A stretch of 17,656 nucleotides of DNA from an uncultured Bacilli bacterium (GTDB lineage Bacteria; Bacillota_I; Bacilli_A; RF39; UBA660): positions 1 through 17,656 of the forward strand of contig CALVHK010000011.1 of NCBI GenBank assembly GCA_944327405.1. Direction: 5' to 3'. The notes under the pieces were generated by a model. The model ran no database searches and was not told the DNA's origin. It worked only from the letters and a program-made list of their open reading frames with translations. Each line of letters opens with the position of its first letter. Positions within the stretch are counted from its first letter, which is position 1. The position numbers were made by a program, and so were the translations under genes. Positions 1 to 8,583 of the stretch are shown here, one piece after another.

Positions 1-49
1 AATATCATATCATAAATTGACACTTTTTTAAATATTTTTAAAAAAGAAC

Positions 50-77
50 TTTATTTTTTACATTTTTATGATATAAT
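50..77 (+). promoter_or_regulatory. Extended -10 promoter of the first surface-protein gene
   Basis: TATAAT at 72-77 is preceded by TG at 69-70, giving the extended -10 form TGATATAAT. The -35 is weak (TTTATT at 50-55, 16-nt spacer). A TTGACA at 17-22 is too far away to pair with this -10. The ribosome site AAAGGAAGAGG (95-105) follows, just before the ATG at 112. Confidence 0.6.
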
Positions 78-111
78 TAGATCATAATAATAGTAAAGGA
101 AGAGGTTTGAT

Positions 112-798
112 ATGAAAAAAACAATGATTATGTTAGGTGTTATGGTTGCATGTTTATTTTTGATGCCATCAGTAGTTCATGCGGCACAATTTGTTGATCC
201 GGATAGTGATGGGGTTTATGTTAATGATACCGCTATATCAATGGGAAGATATGGAACTATACAAGCAGGTGATGCTAGTTGGACTTATTCAGATGAAGCA
301 GAGGGAGAGAAGACTTGGACATTTTCTTTTTCAACAAGTAGTTCATATATATACTTTCAATTAGTTCCTACTAGTGTGGATATTGAAGGAATTTCTGTAA
401 ATACTAGCAATGGGTTTATGTATATATCTCAGCCACAAATTAGTGGAGGAATTCAACCAGTGTTAATTCAATCAGCAAATTCTTCAGCAACTACATTAAC
501 AGTAACAGTTATTACAACAGATACTGCTGATACAGGATGTATGCTTGATGTATCTCCACAGGAATTATCTTGTACTGTAGTTAATGGATTATATTTTGAT
601 GATGATGGTAATAATGTAACAGCAGAACAATATAATGAAATTTGTGGTGGCGCTACTACTCCTAATGACGATCCTAATGATATTCCTAATAGTGAAACGG
701 GAAGTGTTGTACCTTATATTGCTATAGGCGGTGGGTTAGTTGCAATTGTCGCAGTATACCTAATTAGTAGAAAGTCAAATAAAGTTTATAAGATATAA
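112..798 (+). CDS. Secreted cell-surface protein with C-terminal sorting-like anchor
   Basis: I recognise no family for this 228-residue protein. Residues 1-24 form a classic signal peptide: a KK n-region, a hydrophobic core and a cut near VHA-A. The exported part is rich in Ser, Thr and Asn and probably beta-structured, with three cysteines (in GCML, LSCTV and EICGG). A Pro/Asn/Asp linker leads to NSETG at residues 193-197, a hydrophobic segment at about 200-218 and a basic tail (RKSNKVYKI). That order matches a sortase substrate with a non-LPXTG motif, though it could equally be a simple membrane anchor. The gene stands alone between its own promoter and a terminator starting at its stop codon. 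The start is fixed by the ribosome site 6-16 bases upstream and by the signal peptide. The function is unknown; surface display is inferred. Confidence 0.75.
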   Translation: MKKTMIMLGVMVACLFLMPSVVHAAQFVDPDSDGVYVNDTAISMGRYGTIQAGDASWTYSDEAEGEKTWTFSFSTSSSYIYFQLVPTSVDIEGISVNTSNGFMYISQPQISGGIQPVLIQSANSSATTLTVTVITTDTADTGCMLDVSPQELSCTVVNGLYFDDDGNNVTAEQYNEICGGATTPNDDPNDIPNSETGSVVPYIAIGGGLVAIVAVYLISRKSNKVYKI

Positions 799-828
799 AG
801 CTCAAAACTTAAAGTTTTGTGCTTTTTT
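797..828 (+). terminator. Rho-independent terminator after the first surface protein
   Basis: The stem AAAGC-T-CAAAAC pairs with GTTTTG-T-GCTTT (803-808 with 814-819, 797-801 with 821-825, with one T/T mismatch). The loop is TTAAA and a T-run follows. It begins inside the stop codon of the preceding gene. Confidence 0.8.
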
Positions 829-830
829 AT

Positions 831-859
831 TTGAAACATCCACCATTTTATGATATAGT
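831..859 (+). promoter_or_regulatory. Promoter of lysS
   Basis: TTGAAA at 831-836, a 17-nt spacer and TATAGT at 854-859 form a near-consensus housekeeping promoter. The transcript would start around 866, only slightly upstream of the GAGGTG ribosome site (868-873), so the leader is very short. Confidence 0.75.
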
Positions 860-881
860 TATTGGCAGAGGTGTGAATATT

Positions 882-2363
882 ATGCGTGAATTTACAGAAC
901 AAGAACAAGTTCGAAGAGAGAAACTTAACAAAATTAGAGATTTAGGAATTGATCCTTTTGGTCATCGTTATGATGTTACTGTTTTTTCGAAAGACATTAA
1001 AGAAAAATATGCGGGACTTACTCATGATGAGTTAGAAGCTAAGAATGCAACAGTTCGTGTAGCAGGAAGAATAATGTTTATTCGTAAAATGGGAAAGGCT
1101 AGTTTTTTCTCTTTAAAAGATAAATTAGGAAATATTCAAGTTTATATTTCGATTAATGATGTTGGGGAAGAAGCATATTCTTTATTTAAAAGTGCAGATA
1201 TTGGAGATATTGTTGGTGTAAATGGTCGGCTTATGCTTACACAAACGGGTGAGATTACGGTAAAATGTTTAGAATATACTCATTTAGTTAAAGCTTTAAG
1301 ACCACTTCCAGAAAAATATCATGGATTAAGTGACGTAGAAGAACGTTTTAGAAGAAGATATGTTGATTTAATTATGAATGATGATGCTAGACGTATTGCT
1401 TTTGCTCGTCCAAAAATTATTCGTTCGATTCAACATTATTTAGATAATTTGGGTTATGTAGAAGTAGAAACCCCAATTTTAGGTACTATTTTGGGTGGAG
1501 CGGCTGCTAGACCTTTTATTACTCATCATAATGCTCAAAATATTGATATGTATTTAAGAATTGCCTTAGAATTAAATCTCAAAAGACTCTTAGTTGGTGG
1601 TATGGATGCGGTTTATGAAATTGGAAAAACATTCCGAAATGAGGGAATGGATAAGAAGCATAATCCGGAATTTACGATGCTTGAATTATATAAAGCTTTT
1701 TCTGACTTGGAAGGCATGATGGATATTACCGAAGGTATTGTTAGTACATGTGCAATGGAACTTAATGGAACATATGAAGTTGACTTTTTAGGACATCATA
1801 TTAGTCTTGCTCCTGGATTTCGAAGAGCTCATATGGTTGATTTAATTAAAAAACAAACGGGAATTAATTTCTTTCTAGTCACCAGTTTAGAAGAAGCAAA
1901 GAATTTAGCTTTAGAACATGGGGTAGAAATAGAAAATCATTTCTCTTTTGGACATATAGTTAATGCTTTCTTTGAGAAATTTGTAGAAGATACGATTATT
2001 GAACCTACATTTGTTTATGGTCATCCAATTGAAATTAGTCCACTTGCTAAAAAAGATCCAAAAGATCCTAGATTTACGCAAAGATTTGAACTATTTATTT
2101 TAGGAGGAGAATATGCCAATGCCTTCACAGAACTAAATGACCCAATTGATCAGTATGAAAGATTTGAAGCCCAATTAAAAGAAAGAGAAATGGGAAATGA
2201 TGAGGCAAATGATATGGATATTGATTATGTTGAGGCATTAGAATATGGTATGCCACCTGCTGGAGGTATGGGAATGGGAATTGACCGGTTAGTTATGCTT
2301 CTTACGGGTTGCGAAAGTATTCGAGAAGTTATTTTGTTCCCTTTAATGAAACCTAGAGATTAA
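882..2363 (+). CDS. lysS: Lysyl-tRNA synthetase, class II
   Basis: This enzyme charges tRNA-Lys with lysine using ATP in the cytoplasm. The 493-residue length is normal for bacterial LysRS. An N-terminal OB-fold anticodon-binding domain (GRIMFIRKMGKASFFSLKD) precedes the class II catalytic domain. The family block GGAAARPFITHHNA is present, as is motif 2 (FRNEGMDKKHNPEFTMLELY, Arg at residue 252). Motif 3 is GGMGMGIDRLVMLL, with Arg 469. A near-universal RIAPELYLKR block reads RIALELNLKR here, a mild divergence. An in-frame GTG at 819 would lengthen the protein by 21 residues, but it lies inside the upstream terminator and before the promoter. ATG 882 with GAGGTG 8 bases upstream is therefore the start. 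The gene is monocistronic and is a housekeeping gene flanking the accessory regions. Confidence 0.97.
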   Translation: MREFTEQEQVRREKLNKIRDLGIDPFGHRYDVTVFSKDIKEKYAGLTHDELEAKNATVRVAGRIMFIRKMGKASFFSLKDKLGNIQVYISINDVGEEAYSLFKSADIGDIVGVNGRLMLTQTGEITVKCLEYTHLVKALRPLPEKYHGLSDVEERFRRRYVDLIMNDDARRIAFARPKIIRSIQHYLDNLGYVEVETPILGTILGGAAARPFITHHNAQNIDMYLRIALELNLKRLLVGGMDAVYEIGKTFRNEGMDKKHNPEFTMLELYKAFSDLEGMMDITEGIVSTCAMELNGTYEVDFLGHHISLAPGFRRAHMVDLIKKQTGINFFLVTSLEEAKNLALEHGVEIENHFSFGHIVNAFFEKFVEDTIIEPTFVYGHPIEISPLAKKDPKDPRFTQRFELFILGGEYANAFTELNDPIDQYERFEAQLKEREMGNDEANDMDIDYVEALEYGMPPAGGMGMGIDRLVMLLTGCESIREVILFPLMKPRD

Positions 2364-2386
2364 AGAGTGACGTAATCATTCTTTTT
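2362..2386 (+). terminator. Rho-independent terminator of lysS
   Basis: AGAGTGA (2364-2370) pairs with TCATTCT (2376-2382) with one G-U pair and a CGTAA loop, and a short T-run follows. Almost the same stem sequence is reused at 13166-13193. Confidence 0.7.
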
Positions 2387-2414
2387 GATTGGAAAAAGTA
2401 TGACTTTATAAAAA

Positions 2415-2459
2415 TTTCATAAAAAAATTATGAAAAACGACAAGTTTTTCTTTTTTTTT
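2415..2459 (+). promoter_or_regulatory. Overlapping inverted repeats with terminator-like second hairpin
   Basis: Hairpin 1 is TTTCATAA (2415-2422) with TTATGAAA (2428-2435). Hairpin 2 is GAAAAAC (2432-2438) with GTTTTTC (2444-2450), followed by nine T residues. The two share bases 2432-2435 and cannot form fully together. Hairpin 2 has the form of an intrinsic terminator. It may be a backup terminator for lysS, or an attenuator for read-through into the transporter gene. Confidence 0.5.
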
Positions 2460-2473
2460 AAAATAATTTGTAT

Positions 2474-2479
2474 TATAAT
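2474..2479 (+). promoter_or_regulatory. Probable -10 element for the transporter gene
   Basis: A perfect TATAAT lies at 2474-2479, seven bases before the AGGAGGG ribosome site (2486-2492). No good -35 sits at the right distance because the upstream sequence is a T-run. Start of transcription here would give an extremely short leader. Confidence 0.4.
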
Positions 2480-2498
2480 CATTTTAGGAGGGAATTTA

Positions 2499-3950
2499 AT
2501 GAAGAAAAAAGAAAAGAGTTATGGACTCTTAAAGGGAACGCTTATTTTTATAATTATTGCGTTTGCACTTACTTGGGTCATACCTAATGGAACACTTTCA
2601 TCAACAGGTCTTGTAAATGATGGAATGCTGCGTTTAGGTATCTATGATATTGGAGATTTATTTTACAATGCATTTTCTGTTTCAACATTCAAAATCATGG
2701 TGTTATTTGCTATTGCTGCCCTTTACGGTGTAATTACAAGAACACAAGGATATGAGCGAATTGTATCAGGAATTGCTAAAAAGTTAATGAATCACAAAAA
2801 GATAACTGTAGTAGTTATTTCTGTTATTTTAGCGGCATTAACAAGTGTACTTACACAAACTTTTGTGGTTTTCATTTTTGTTCCATTTATTATTTCTATT
2901 TTAAATAGAATGAAACTGGATAAAATGACAATTTTAGCTACCACATTTGGTTCTATTTTAGTAGGTATAATGGGTGCTACTTATGGTACGGAAGGAATTC
3001 AAATGTTGAATTATTCTTTTGGATATACTTCAACATTACCATATACTATGCCAGCACTTTTAATTAGAGCAGGTATTCTAGTAATTGGCTTAGTACTATT
3101 TAATTTCTTTACTTTAGCTCATATGAGTAAAGTAGATAAAAAAGCAGAAAGTATTGATTTATTTGAAGTGAAAGTTGAAGAATCAAGACAAAATAAAACA
3201 AAAAGTATGATTCCAATTATTGTTATCTTAGTTGTTTTATTTGTTTTAGTTATTCTTGGTTTCATGGATTGGGGAGCAAACTTTGGAATAGAAGTATTTG
3301 ATGATTTCCATTCCGTAGTTACAGAAGATATTAAAATTGAAGCTTCTAGTGAAGGTGGAGATGATTTCTTCTTCTTAAGTGACTTATTAGGTACAAGTGC
3401 TCCAGCGTTTGGATTATGGAGTAACTTGATGATCTTTAGTGTCATTCTAATTTTCACTGTTATTTTAGGATTATGTTACCGATTTAAGTTAGATGAGTTC
3501 TTTGATGCGATTAAGGACGGAATTAAAAAGACTTTCCTTCCTTCAGCGTGTATCATTGGGGCTTACATGTTACTCATGATCGTGTATCGTTCTCCATATG
3601 TTGTAACAATTGTAGGAAGACTACTTAGTTTAACGGATGGATTTAATATTGCGACTATGACTTTATCAAGTTTGATATTAAATATTTTCCATACTGATCT
3701 AAGTTATACAGGCTTTGTAGTGGCATCTTACTTACCAGTAGAGTATGCTGATTATATTAATCCTGTTTATACGATGTTAACTACTTTATATGGATTCGTT
3801 CAATTCTTTATTCCAACTAGTGTTGTTTTAGGTATTGGACTTGTTTCTTTAAAAGTTAAGTTTAGTGAATGGTTAAAATACATATGGCGATTCTTGGTAG
3901 GTATGTTTATATGCTTACTCGTAATATTTATTTTAATGTCTGTTTTATAA
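2499..3950 (+). CDS. Polytopic membrane transporter, YfcC/ion-transporter-like
   Basis: This 483-residue protein has roughly eleven or twelve hydrophobic segments spread over two halves, with a charged linker around residues 205-235. The opening (TLIFIIIAFALTWVIPNG) and the block LTSVLTQTFVVFIFVPFIISIL resemble the YfcC/DcuC branch of the ion-transporter superfamily. Those proteins move dicarboxylates or amino acids such as arginine and ornithine. The substrate cannot be read from the sequence. ATG 2499 was chosen because AGGAGGG lies 6 bases upstream. A possible earlier start at 2430 would place a T-run-encoded FFFFF stretch, which is part of a terminator-like hairpin, inside the protein. 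The gene is closed by its own terminator and shows no functional link to its neighbours. Confidence 0.75.
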   Translation: MKKKEKSYGLLKGTLIFIIIAFALTWVIPNGTLSSTGLVNDGMLRLGIYDIGDLFYNAFSVSTFKIMVLFAIAALYGVITRTQGYERIVSGIAKKLMNHKKITVVVISVILAALTSVLTQTFVVFIFVPFIISILNRMKLDKMTILATTFGSILVGIMGATYGTEGIQMLNYSFGYTSTLPYTMPALLIRAGILVIGLVLFNFFTLAHMSKVDKKAESIDLFEVKVEESRQNKTKSMIPIIVILVVLFVLVILGFMDWGANFGIEVFDDFHSVVTEDIKIEASSEGGDDFFFLSDLLGTSAPAFGLWSNLMIFSVILIFTVILGLCYRFKLDEFFDAIKDGIKKTFLPSACIIGAYMLLMIVYRSPYVVTIVGRLLSLTDGFNIATMTLSSLILNIFHTDLSYTGFVVASYLPVEYADYINPVYTMLTTLYGFVQFFIPTSVVLGIGLVSLKVKFSEWLKYIWRFLVGMFICLLVIFILMSVL

Positions 3951-3972
3951 GGAGCTTTTGTGCTTCTTTTTT
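3949..3972 (+). terminator. Rho-independent terminator of the transporter gene
   Basis: AAGGAGC (3949-3955) pairs with GCTTCTT (3962-3968) with one G-U pair and a TTTTGT loop, followed by a T-run. It overlaps the stop codon. Confidence 0.7.
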
Positions 3973-3983
3973 GCTTTATTATA

Positions 3984-4012
3984 TTGAAAAATAGATTATA
4001 TCATGTTATAAT
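3984..4012 (+). promoter_or_regulatory. Strong promoter of the surface-protein/Tad operon
   Basis: TTGAAA (3984-3989), a 17-nt spacer and TATAAT (4007-4012) with TG at 4004-4005 form an extended -10 promoter. No further terminator is visible before 12710, so it probably drives all genes from 4039 to 12710. Confidence 0.8.
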
Positions 4013-4038
4013 TTAGATTATGAGGTTGGTGTTATACT

Positions 4039-4797
4039 ATGAAAAAATGGAAAGTGCTATTTTTTAGTATTATTGTATTCCTTTTAGGAGTTCCATCTGT
4101 ATTAGCGGTGTGTACTTCTGAGGAAAATAATACTTTAAATAGATTAGCAAGTAATGTAACAGTTGATTATGAGACATTAACAGAAGAATATCAGTTAGGA
4201 GAAAATGATAATCCACCTGATGGACTTACACCGGAAGAATTGGATGAATATGTAGCTACAAGAAAAATTATTATGATATATATATCCAATATTACCGAAG
4301 ACTTGTATGTTACAGTAAGAAATGATAATACATATGAAACAGTTACTTATACGTATGCTGATGCAGAGAATGGTGTAATTAGTATTAGAAAAGAAGATAT
4401 ATCAGAAATAACCAATTATACTATTACGGTATATACTTCTGAGGCTACAAATTGTCGGGATACAAGACTTAGAACGATGTATTTAACTACACCAATGTAT
4501 AATTACTTTACGAATTATTCAGCATGTGAGGGAGCAGAAGATTTTTACCTTTGTTATGAATATTTGTCCGTTCCTGGAGTTACGGAATCAAGATTTTTAG
4601 AGTTAGTTGATCGATATAAAGCAGGACAAATTAATAACGAAGGAGAAGAGGTTCCTGATGAAGAAGAAACAGAACAAGGTTTCTTGCAATTCATACAAGA
4701 TAATATTGTTTTAACGGTTGTGATAGCTGTTGTGGTTATTGCAGCTGTGGGGGTTGTTGTTGTGATAATAATTAAAAGAAGGAGAAGGATAGTATGA
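4039..4797 (+). CDS. Membrane-anchored exported protein, first gene of Tad-like operon
   Basis: I recognise no family for this 252-residue protein. A signal peptide (residues 1-24, cut near VLA-V) leads to an extracellular part of about 195 residues with four cysteines (VCTSE, NCRD, ACEGA, LCYEY). The middle (residues about 90-140) alternates hydrophobic and polar residues and looks like a single immunoglobulin- or fibronectin-type beta domain. An acidic linker (EEVPDEEETEQ) precedes one transmembrane helix at about 223-245 and a KRRRR stop-transfer tail. The protein is therefore type I, with its body outside the cell. Its stop codon overlaps the next start (ATGA, 4794-4797), so it is translationally coupled to the giant secreted protein. 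This suggests the two act as partners, perhaps with this one as a membrane tether or chaperone. That role is inferred. Confidence 0.75.
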   Translation: MKKWKVLFFSIIVFLLGVPSVLAVCTSEENNTLNRLASNVTVDYETLTEEYQLGENDNPPDGLTPEELDEYVATRKIIMIYISNITEDLYVTVRNDNTYETVTYTYADAENGVISIRKEDISEITNYTITVYTSEATNCRDTRLRTMYLTTPMYNYFTNYSACEGAEDFYLCYEYLSVPGVTESRFLELVDRYKAGQINNEGEEVPDEEETEQGFLQFIQDNIVLTVVIAVVVIAAVGVVVVIIIKRRRRIV

Positions 4798-7700
4798 AGA
4801 AGTTACTAAAACTTACTAGTTTATTTATTATTGCAATTGGTTGTTTATTTGTCTTTAATACAAGTGTATTTGCTGCAGAAGGCGATGCTTGTGGGGATGA
4901 AGAAGGATGCCGGTTAAGCGATGTTAGATCAGGTGGTAGAATTCTTGCTAGTCAATCACCGAATAGTGTAACTGTTCGGGCTTTATCAGCAAGTACACCT
5001 ACTACAAAGCAAAACATTGCTTATGGTTATTGGGATACTTATCCTAATTTAGTGCCTTATACACAAATTGGTGTTACTTATGTATCTAATGGTACACAAA
5101 AGACAGGTGCTGGATTTGAGCGTTTCCAAGATTCTTATACTACACTGTATTGTTTGGATGCCGGTTTGGCAGGACACTCTAAATTGTTTGCGTCTCGTTT
5201 TTTGATAGACGATGGTGATGGTAGAGTAGATAAATATACGGCAATGGATTATGCTTTAATGGCTATATTAACAAGTGGAGATAATTCTACAGAGCCGGCA
5301 GCTTATTTTGCTAAAGCTTTAGCAATAAGGGCTACTGTTATAGCGTTTGGTTCGGATATTCGTGCTGGCGCAGATGCATCAGATTATAATAATATTCACT
5401 GGGCTGTTTATGGTACGATTTCTGATTGGCTAAATGAAGATGCATCTACATATAATTCTATTGTTGCAAATGGTATATCTTTAAGAGGACTAAGTGAATT
5501 TTCTAGTCAGAAAAATAGAGGCTTTTATTTTTCAGGTTCTCCTGTAGACCAAGCTCAATCTTATTTTAATTTAGGATTAGAAGCTGCCTTAGACTATGTT
5601 ATGAATGGTGGTGATAGAGCTGGTGTTGAAGATATAACACCAACAGAACCACCAGTAGTTGAAACGATTGAAGATGCTACAGGATCATTAGTAAAAGCAG
5701 ATGCTTATCATAATTTAAATGTTGGTGGCTTTAGTAGTGATGATGAGGAGGCTTCATTCATTCTTAGTGGTATTCGTTTTGAAAATGATGAAGAACCATC
5801 TGGTTTAACTACTTATTATGTATCAAAAATAGAATATGATGGAACTACTTTAGCAGAATATGCAAGTAAAGAAGAAGCTGAAGCAATGTACGGCCAAAAT
5901 TTCTTAGAGCTATTTGCAGGTACAGATTTTTCACAAGAAAAAGAAATGATTATTACCGTTCATTTTGAAGGATATGAATCTGTAAATGAAGGCTCTACCG
6001 AAGAAACTTTAGATTGTGGAGCTCAACCAATGAAATATGAACTTTATGGCACTTATAAATCAAGTGCAATGGGTGCTTTTGGTAATTATGTTGGTGTCAT
6101 TTGGTATGAATCATCTGGTACTACTCAACGTTTTGTTTCTGTAGAAGAAGGAAGTTCTTCTGAAAAATCCTGGGTAAGCGAAAAAGAACTTTCTATGATT
6201 GATGCTTGTGACTGTGACGATTTAATTGAAGCTTGTGTTGCAAGTGGAGATTGGAATAGTGATGAGTGCGAAGAGTTAAGAGAAGCTGATTGTGGTGAAT
6301 GTGCGGAATTAGAAGCACAATGCGGTTTAGGTGATGATGCCGCTTGTCAAGAATTTGCAGAAAAATGTGAATTTGAATGTGGAACGACTTTCTCTAATTT
6401 TGATTGTTGTGATGCAGATAACTTGGTTATCTCACTTGATGATAATCATCCAATCTATGTTTATGGACCAGATGACGTTGTAGCATGTTTTGTTAATCAA
6501 GTAGACGGTCAATTTGATCCAAACACTGGTTATAGCGAAGCAGAAGGTGTAAAAGATGATGCGCCAGAGCCAAATAGTTATACGACTCATCAAAATAAAT
6601 ATTGTGTTGTTTCATGTAAAGAAGATTATGATATGTTAATGCCTACAGCAAAACTTGTTAATGCAGGAAGATACTTTACTTTCAGTGCGGAAGTAGACGG
6701 AACAAAAACATGTTATACTAATACGATTAATATAGGTGATACTTCTACAGAAGGAAGCTTTGTGTATGATGTTGCAAAAGCTCAAGAAGATATGATTAAT
6801 GCATATAATGAATATCGTAAATGGCAACAGTTATACGAGGAACAAAGAATTGAAGAAGTTCCAGATCAATATGTTTCGTCTGCTGAATGCACATATGGTG
6901 TTTGTGGACCAGTTCCTGATTATACTGAATATTATCCTGAATGGGAAGCTCAAGGATACGTAGATGATTGGCAAACTATTACAAATATTGATCCATCAAC
7001 AGGTGTTGTAACAACACAACAAGGTGGCCAAAATGTTAGTGATAGTAACATTTATCAACAAACTATTAATCCTTCGGTATTTAGATGTGATGGCGGAAGT
7101 TATACAATACCTAATACAGATACTACAGGTTATTGTTCTGGTGGATCTGTTGTTGTATGGGGTGGAGTAGAAACTGTTACAACAAAAGAAGAATATATCG
7201 AAATATTAAGAGGAAGAATGGAAGAAGCAAAAGGAGCATTAGAAGCTGCTAAGACTCATTATGAAAATGTAATTGATGAATTTGCAGAATGTACTAATGA
7301 TACTTGGAGTAGTGAGATGCATTATAATACCGCTAACGATGAAGGAAGCGAACCATATATTTATTATGATTATGCAGAAGATGAATATATGGCAAAAATT
7401 AATAATATTGGAGATATGGTTGCTAACTTAAATTCGAGTCATACAGATAATGGATGGTTCTGTGTTGGTGAATTATCAGATTTAGAATACGAAGCTTGTG
7501 CCGGCAATACTTCATCTAGTCGTGATGATACTTTAGTAAGAAGAACATATAAAGTATGCGAACCTGAAGAAGGATGTTACATTGAGGAACGTGAGGAATA
7601 TGGATGGGTATCTGATGCAGATTATGCTAAAAAGGATTCTAATGTTAATGTAACATATAAACCAGAAACATTATTCTATAATGTGTATCCAAGTGGAGAA

Positions 7701-8564
7701 ATTGTTACAGAATCTGCAGAAGATAATGTTCCATTGGAAAATAGTTTACCTGTAAGTCTAAGTACGCCAAGAGGAATATATATATATACCCTTAACTTTA
7801 CTTCTTTAGGTGAGTATTACGAACCTGAACGAAATGGGGATCCTGGACGACTAGTTGGTAATGGTAATTCTTCAGTTATTAATACAGGTAATAGCTCTTA
7901 TGTTAGTGATGATAATACTTACCAATACATGTGTAATTACCTTGTTAATATGGGAAAAGTAACTACTGGTGATGTTGTTTGTGATTGGGACGGCTGTGAA
8001 GATGGCGATTGTACTAGTAACTGTGTAGGTCCTGGATGTGACGATCCATGTGAAGGTGATGATTGCGTAATGGATTGTATTGGTGCTGGATGTAGTTACG
8101 ATGTTAATGGAGGACAACAATTTAATGAAAGAGTAGTTTCTTTATCAAATTTGTTCCCAAATGGTACGGATGCTTATAACTGGACGAATGAAAAGGGACA
8201 AGCAACCGTAGAAGCAATACAAGATGCTGGAAATTCTATTTATGATGAAGAGCCAATACTTAGTGTTACAATATCACCAAGTACTGCTAGACAGATTGAA
8301 ACTTACAATGAGAGTGCAGAAAGTGTAGGCGGATATTCTAATGCTACTTTGTCTTGCTATAAGATTGATAATTCTCAAGGCTTGATTGCTTGCTATAGTT
8401 CATTTATTACAGATTTAATGCAAAATCAATATGGCGATAACGTAGTTAATGATCGAAGCTTGATTTGGGATGTTCGTACTGAAGGTGAAAATGATTATGA
8501 TTACTTTACTTTATGGACCGGAACGATAAGTGAAAACCAAATGCTTGGTCCTTCATATCAATAG
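4794..8564 (+). CDS. Giant Cys-rich secreted surface protein, possible thioester-type adhesin
   Basis: A signal peptide (residues 1-27, cut near VFA-A) begins this 1256-residue protein. Residues 60-270 contain TLYCLDAG (Cys 120) and NIHWAVYG (Trp 203), which recall the YC(I/L)D and TQxAIW-like motifs of Gram-positive thioester adhesin domains. The expected Gln is not obvious, so the bond may be absent. A clustered Cys region at residues 472-539 holds 12 Cys in 68 residues, and another at 1063-1100 holds 9 Cys in 38 residues in an acidic C-x3-4-C rhythm. Predicted coiled coils lie around 660-685 and 800-835. There is no C-terminal membrane helix or LPXTG motif, so retention must depend on other proteins. 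Translation is coupled to the gene before it, and Tad assembly genes follow. A pilus-borne or pilus-exported adhesin is inferred; no homology search was possible. Confidence 0.75.
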   Translation: MKKLLKLTSLFIIAIGCLFVFNTSVFAAEGDACGDEEGCRLSDVRSGGRILASQSPNSVTVRALSASTPTTKQNIAYGYWDTYPNLVPYTQIGVTYVSNGTQKTGAGFERFQDSYTTLYCLDAGLAGHSKLFASRFLIDDGDGRVDKYTAMDYALMAILTSGDNSTEPAAYFAKALAIRATVIAFGSDIRAGADASDYNNIHWAVYGTISDWLNEDASTYNSIVANGISLRGLSEFSSQKNRGFYFSGSPVDQAQSYFNLGLEAALDYVMNGGDRAGVEDITPTEPPVVETIEDATGSLVKADAYHNLNVGGFSSDDEEASFILSGIRFENDEEPSGLTTYYVSKIEYDGTTLAEYASKEEAEAMYGQNFLELFAGTDFSQEKEMIITVHFEGYESVNEGSTEETLDCGAQPMKYELYGTYKSSAMGAFGNYVGVIWYESSGTTQRFVSVEEGSSSEKSWVSEKELSMIDACDCDDLIEACVASGDWNSDECEELREADCGECAELEAQCGLGDDAACQEFAEKCEFECGTTFSNFDCCDADNLVISLDDNHPIYVYGPDDVVACFVNQVDGQFDPNTGYSEAEGVKDDAPEPNSYTTHQNKYCVVSCKEDYDMLMPTAKLVNAGRYFTFSAEVDGTKTCYTNTINIGDTSTEGSFVYDVAKAQEDMINAYNEYRKWQQLYEEQRIEEVPDQYVSSAECTYGVCGPVPDYTEYYPEWEAQGYVDDWQTITNIDPSTGVVTTQQGGQNVSDSNIYQQTINPSVFRCDGGSYTIPNTDTTGYCSGGSVVVWGGVETVTTKEEYIEILRGRMEEAKGALEAAKTHYENVIDEFAECTNDTWSSEMHYNTANDEGSEPYIYYDYAEDEYMAKINNIGDMVANLNSSHTDNGWFCVGELSDLEYEACAGNTSSSRDDTLVRRTYKVCEPEEGCYIEEREEYGWVSDADYAKKDSNVNVTYKPETLFYNVYPSGEIVTESAEDNVPLENSLPVSLSTPRGIYIYTLNFTSLGEYYEPERNGDPGRLVGNGNSSVINTGNSSYVSDDNTYQYMCNYLVNMGKVTTGDVVCDWDGCEDGDCTSNCVGPGCDDPCEGDDCVMDCIGAGCSYDVNGGQQFNERVVSLSNLFPNGTDAYNWTNEKGQATVEAIQDAGNSIYDEEPILSVTISPSTARQIETYNESAESVGGYSNATLSCYKIDNSQGLIACYSSFITDLMQNQYGDNVVNDRSLIWDVRTEGENDYDYFTLWTGTISENQMLGPSYQ

Positions 8565-8583
8565 GAAAGGGGGAGAATGATTT

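Noticed and set aside
819..881. GTG start giving LysRS 21 extra residues
   Set aside because: The extension begins in the arm of the upstream terminator and precedes the lysS promoter. ATG 882 has a proper ribosome site and gives the normal N-terminus.
2430..2498. Upstream ATG for the transporter with a Phe-run N-terminus
   Set aside because: The Phe run is encoded by the T-tract of a terminator-like hairpin, while ATG 2499 has AGGAGGG at the right distance.
3119..3457. Minus-strand open frames, here and at 6636-6827, 7872-8120, 8641-8970, 10662-10868, 12455-12640 and 14528-14758
   Set aside because: All lie fully inside well-supported plus-strand genes, lack ribosome sites, and show the low-complexity Ile/Thr/Asn make-up expected of antisense shadows.
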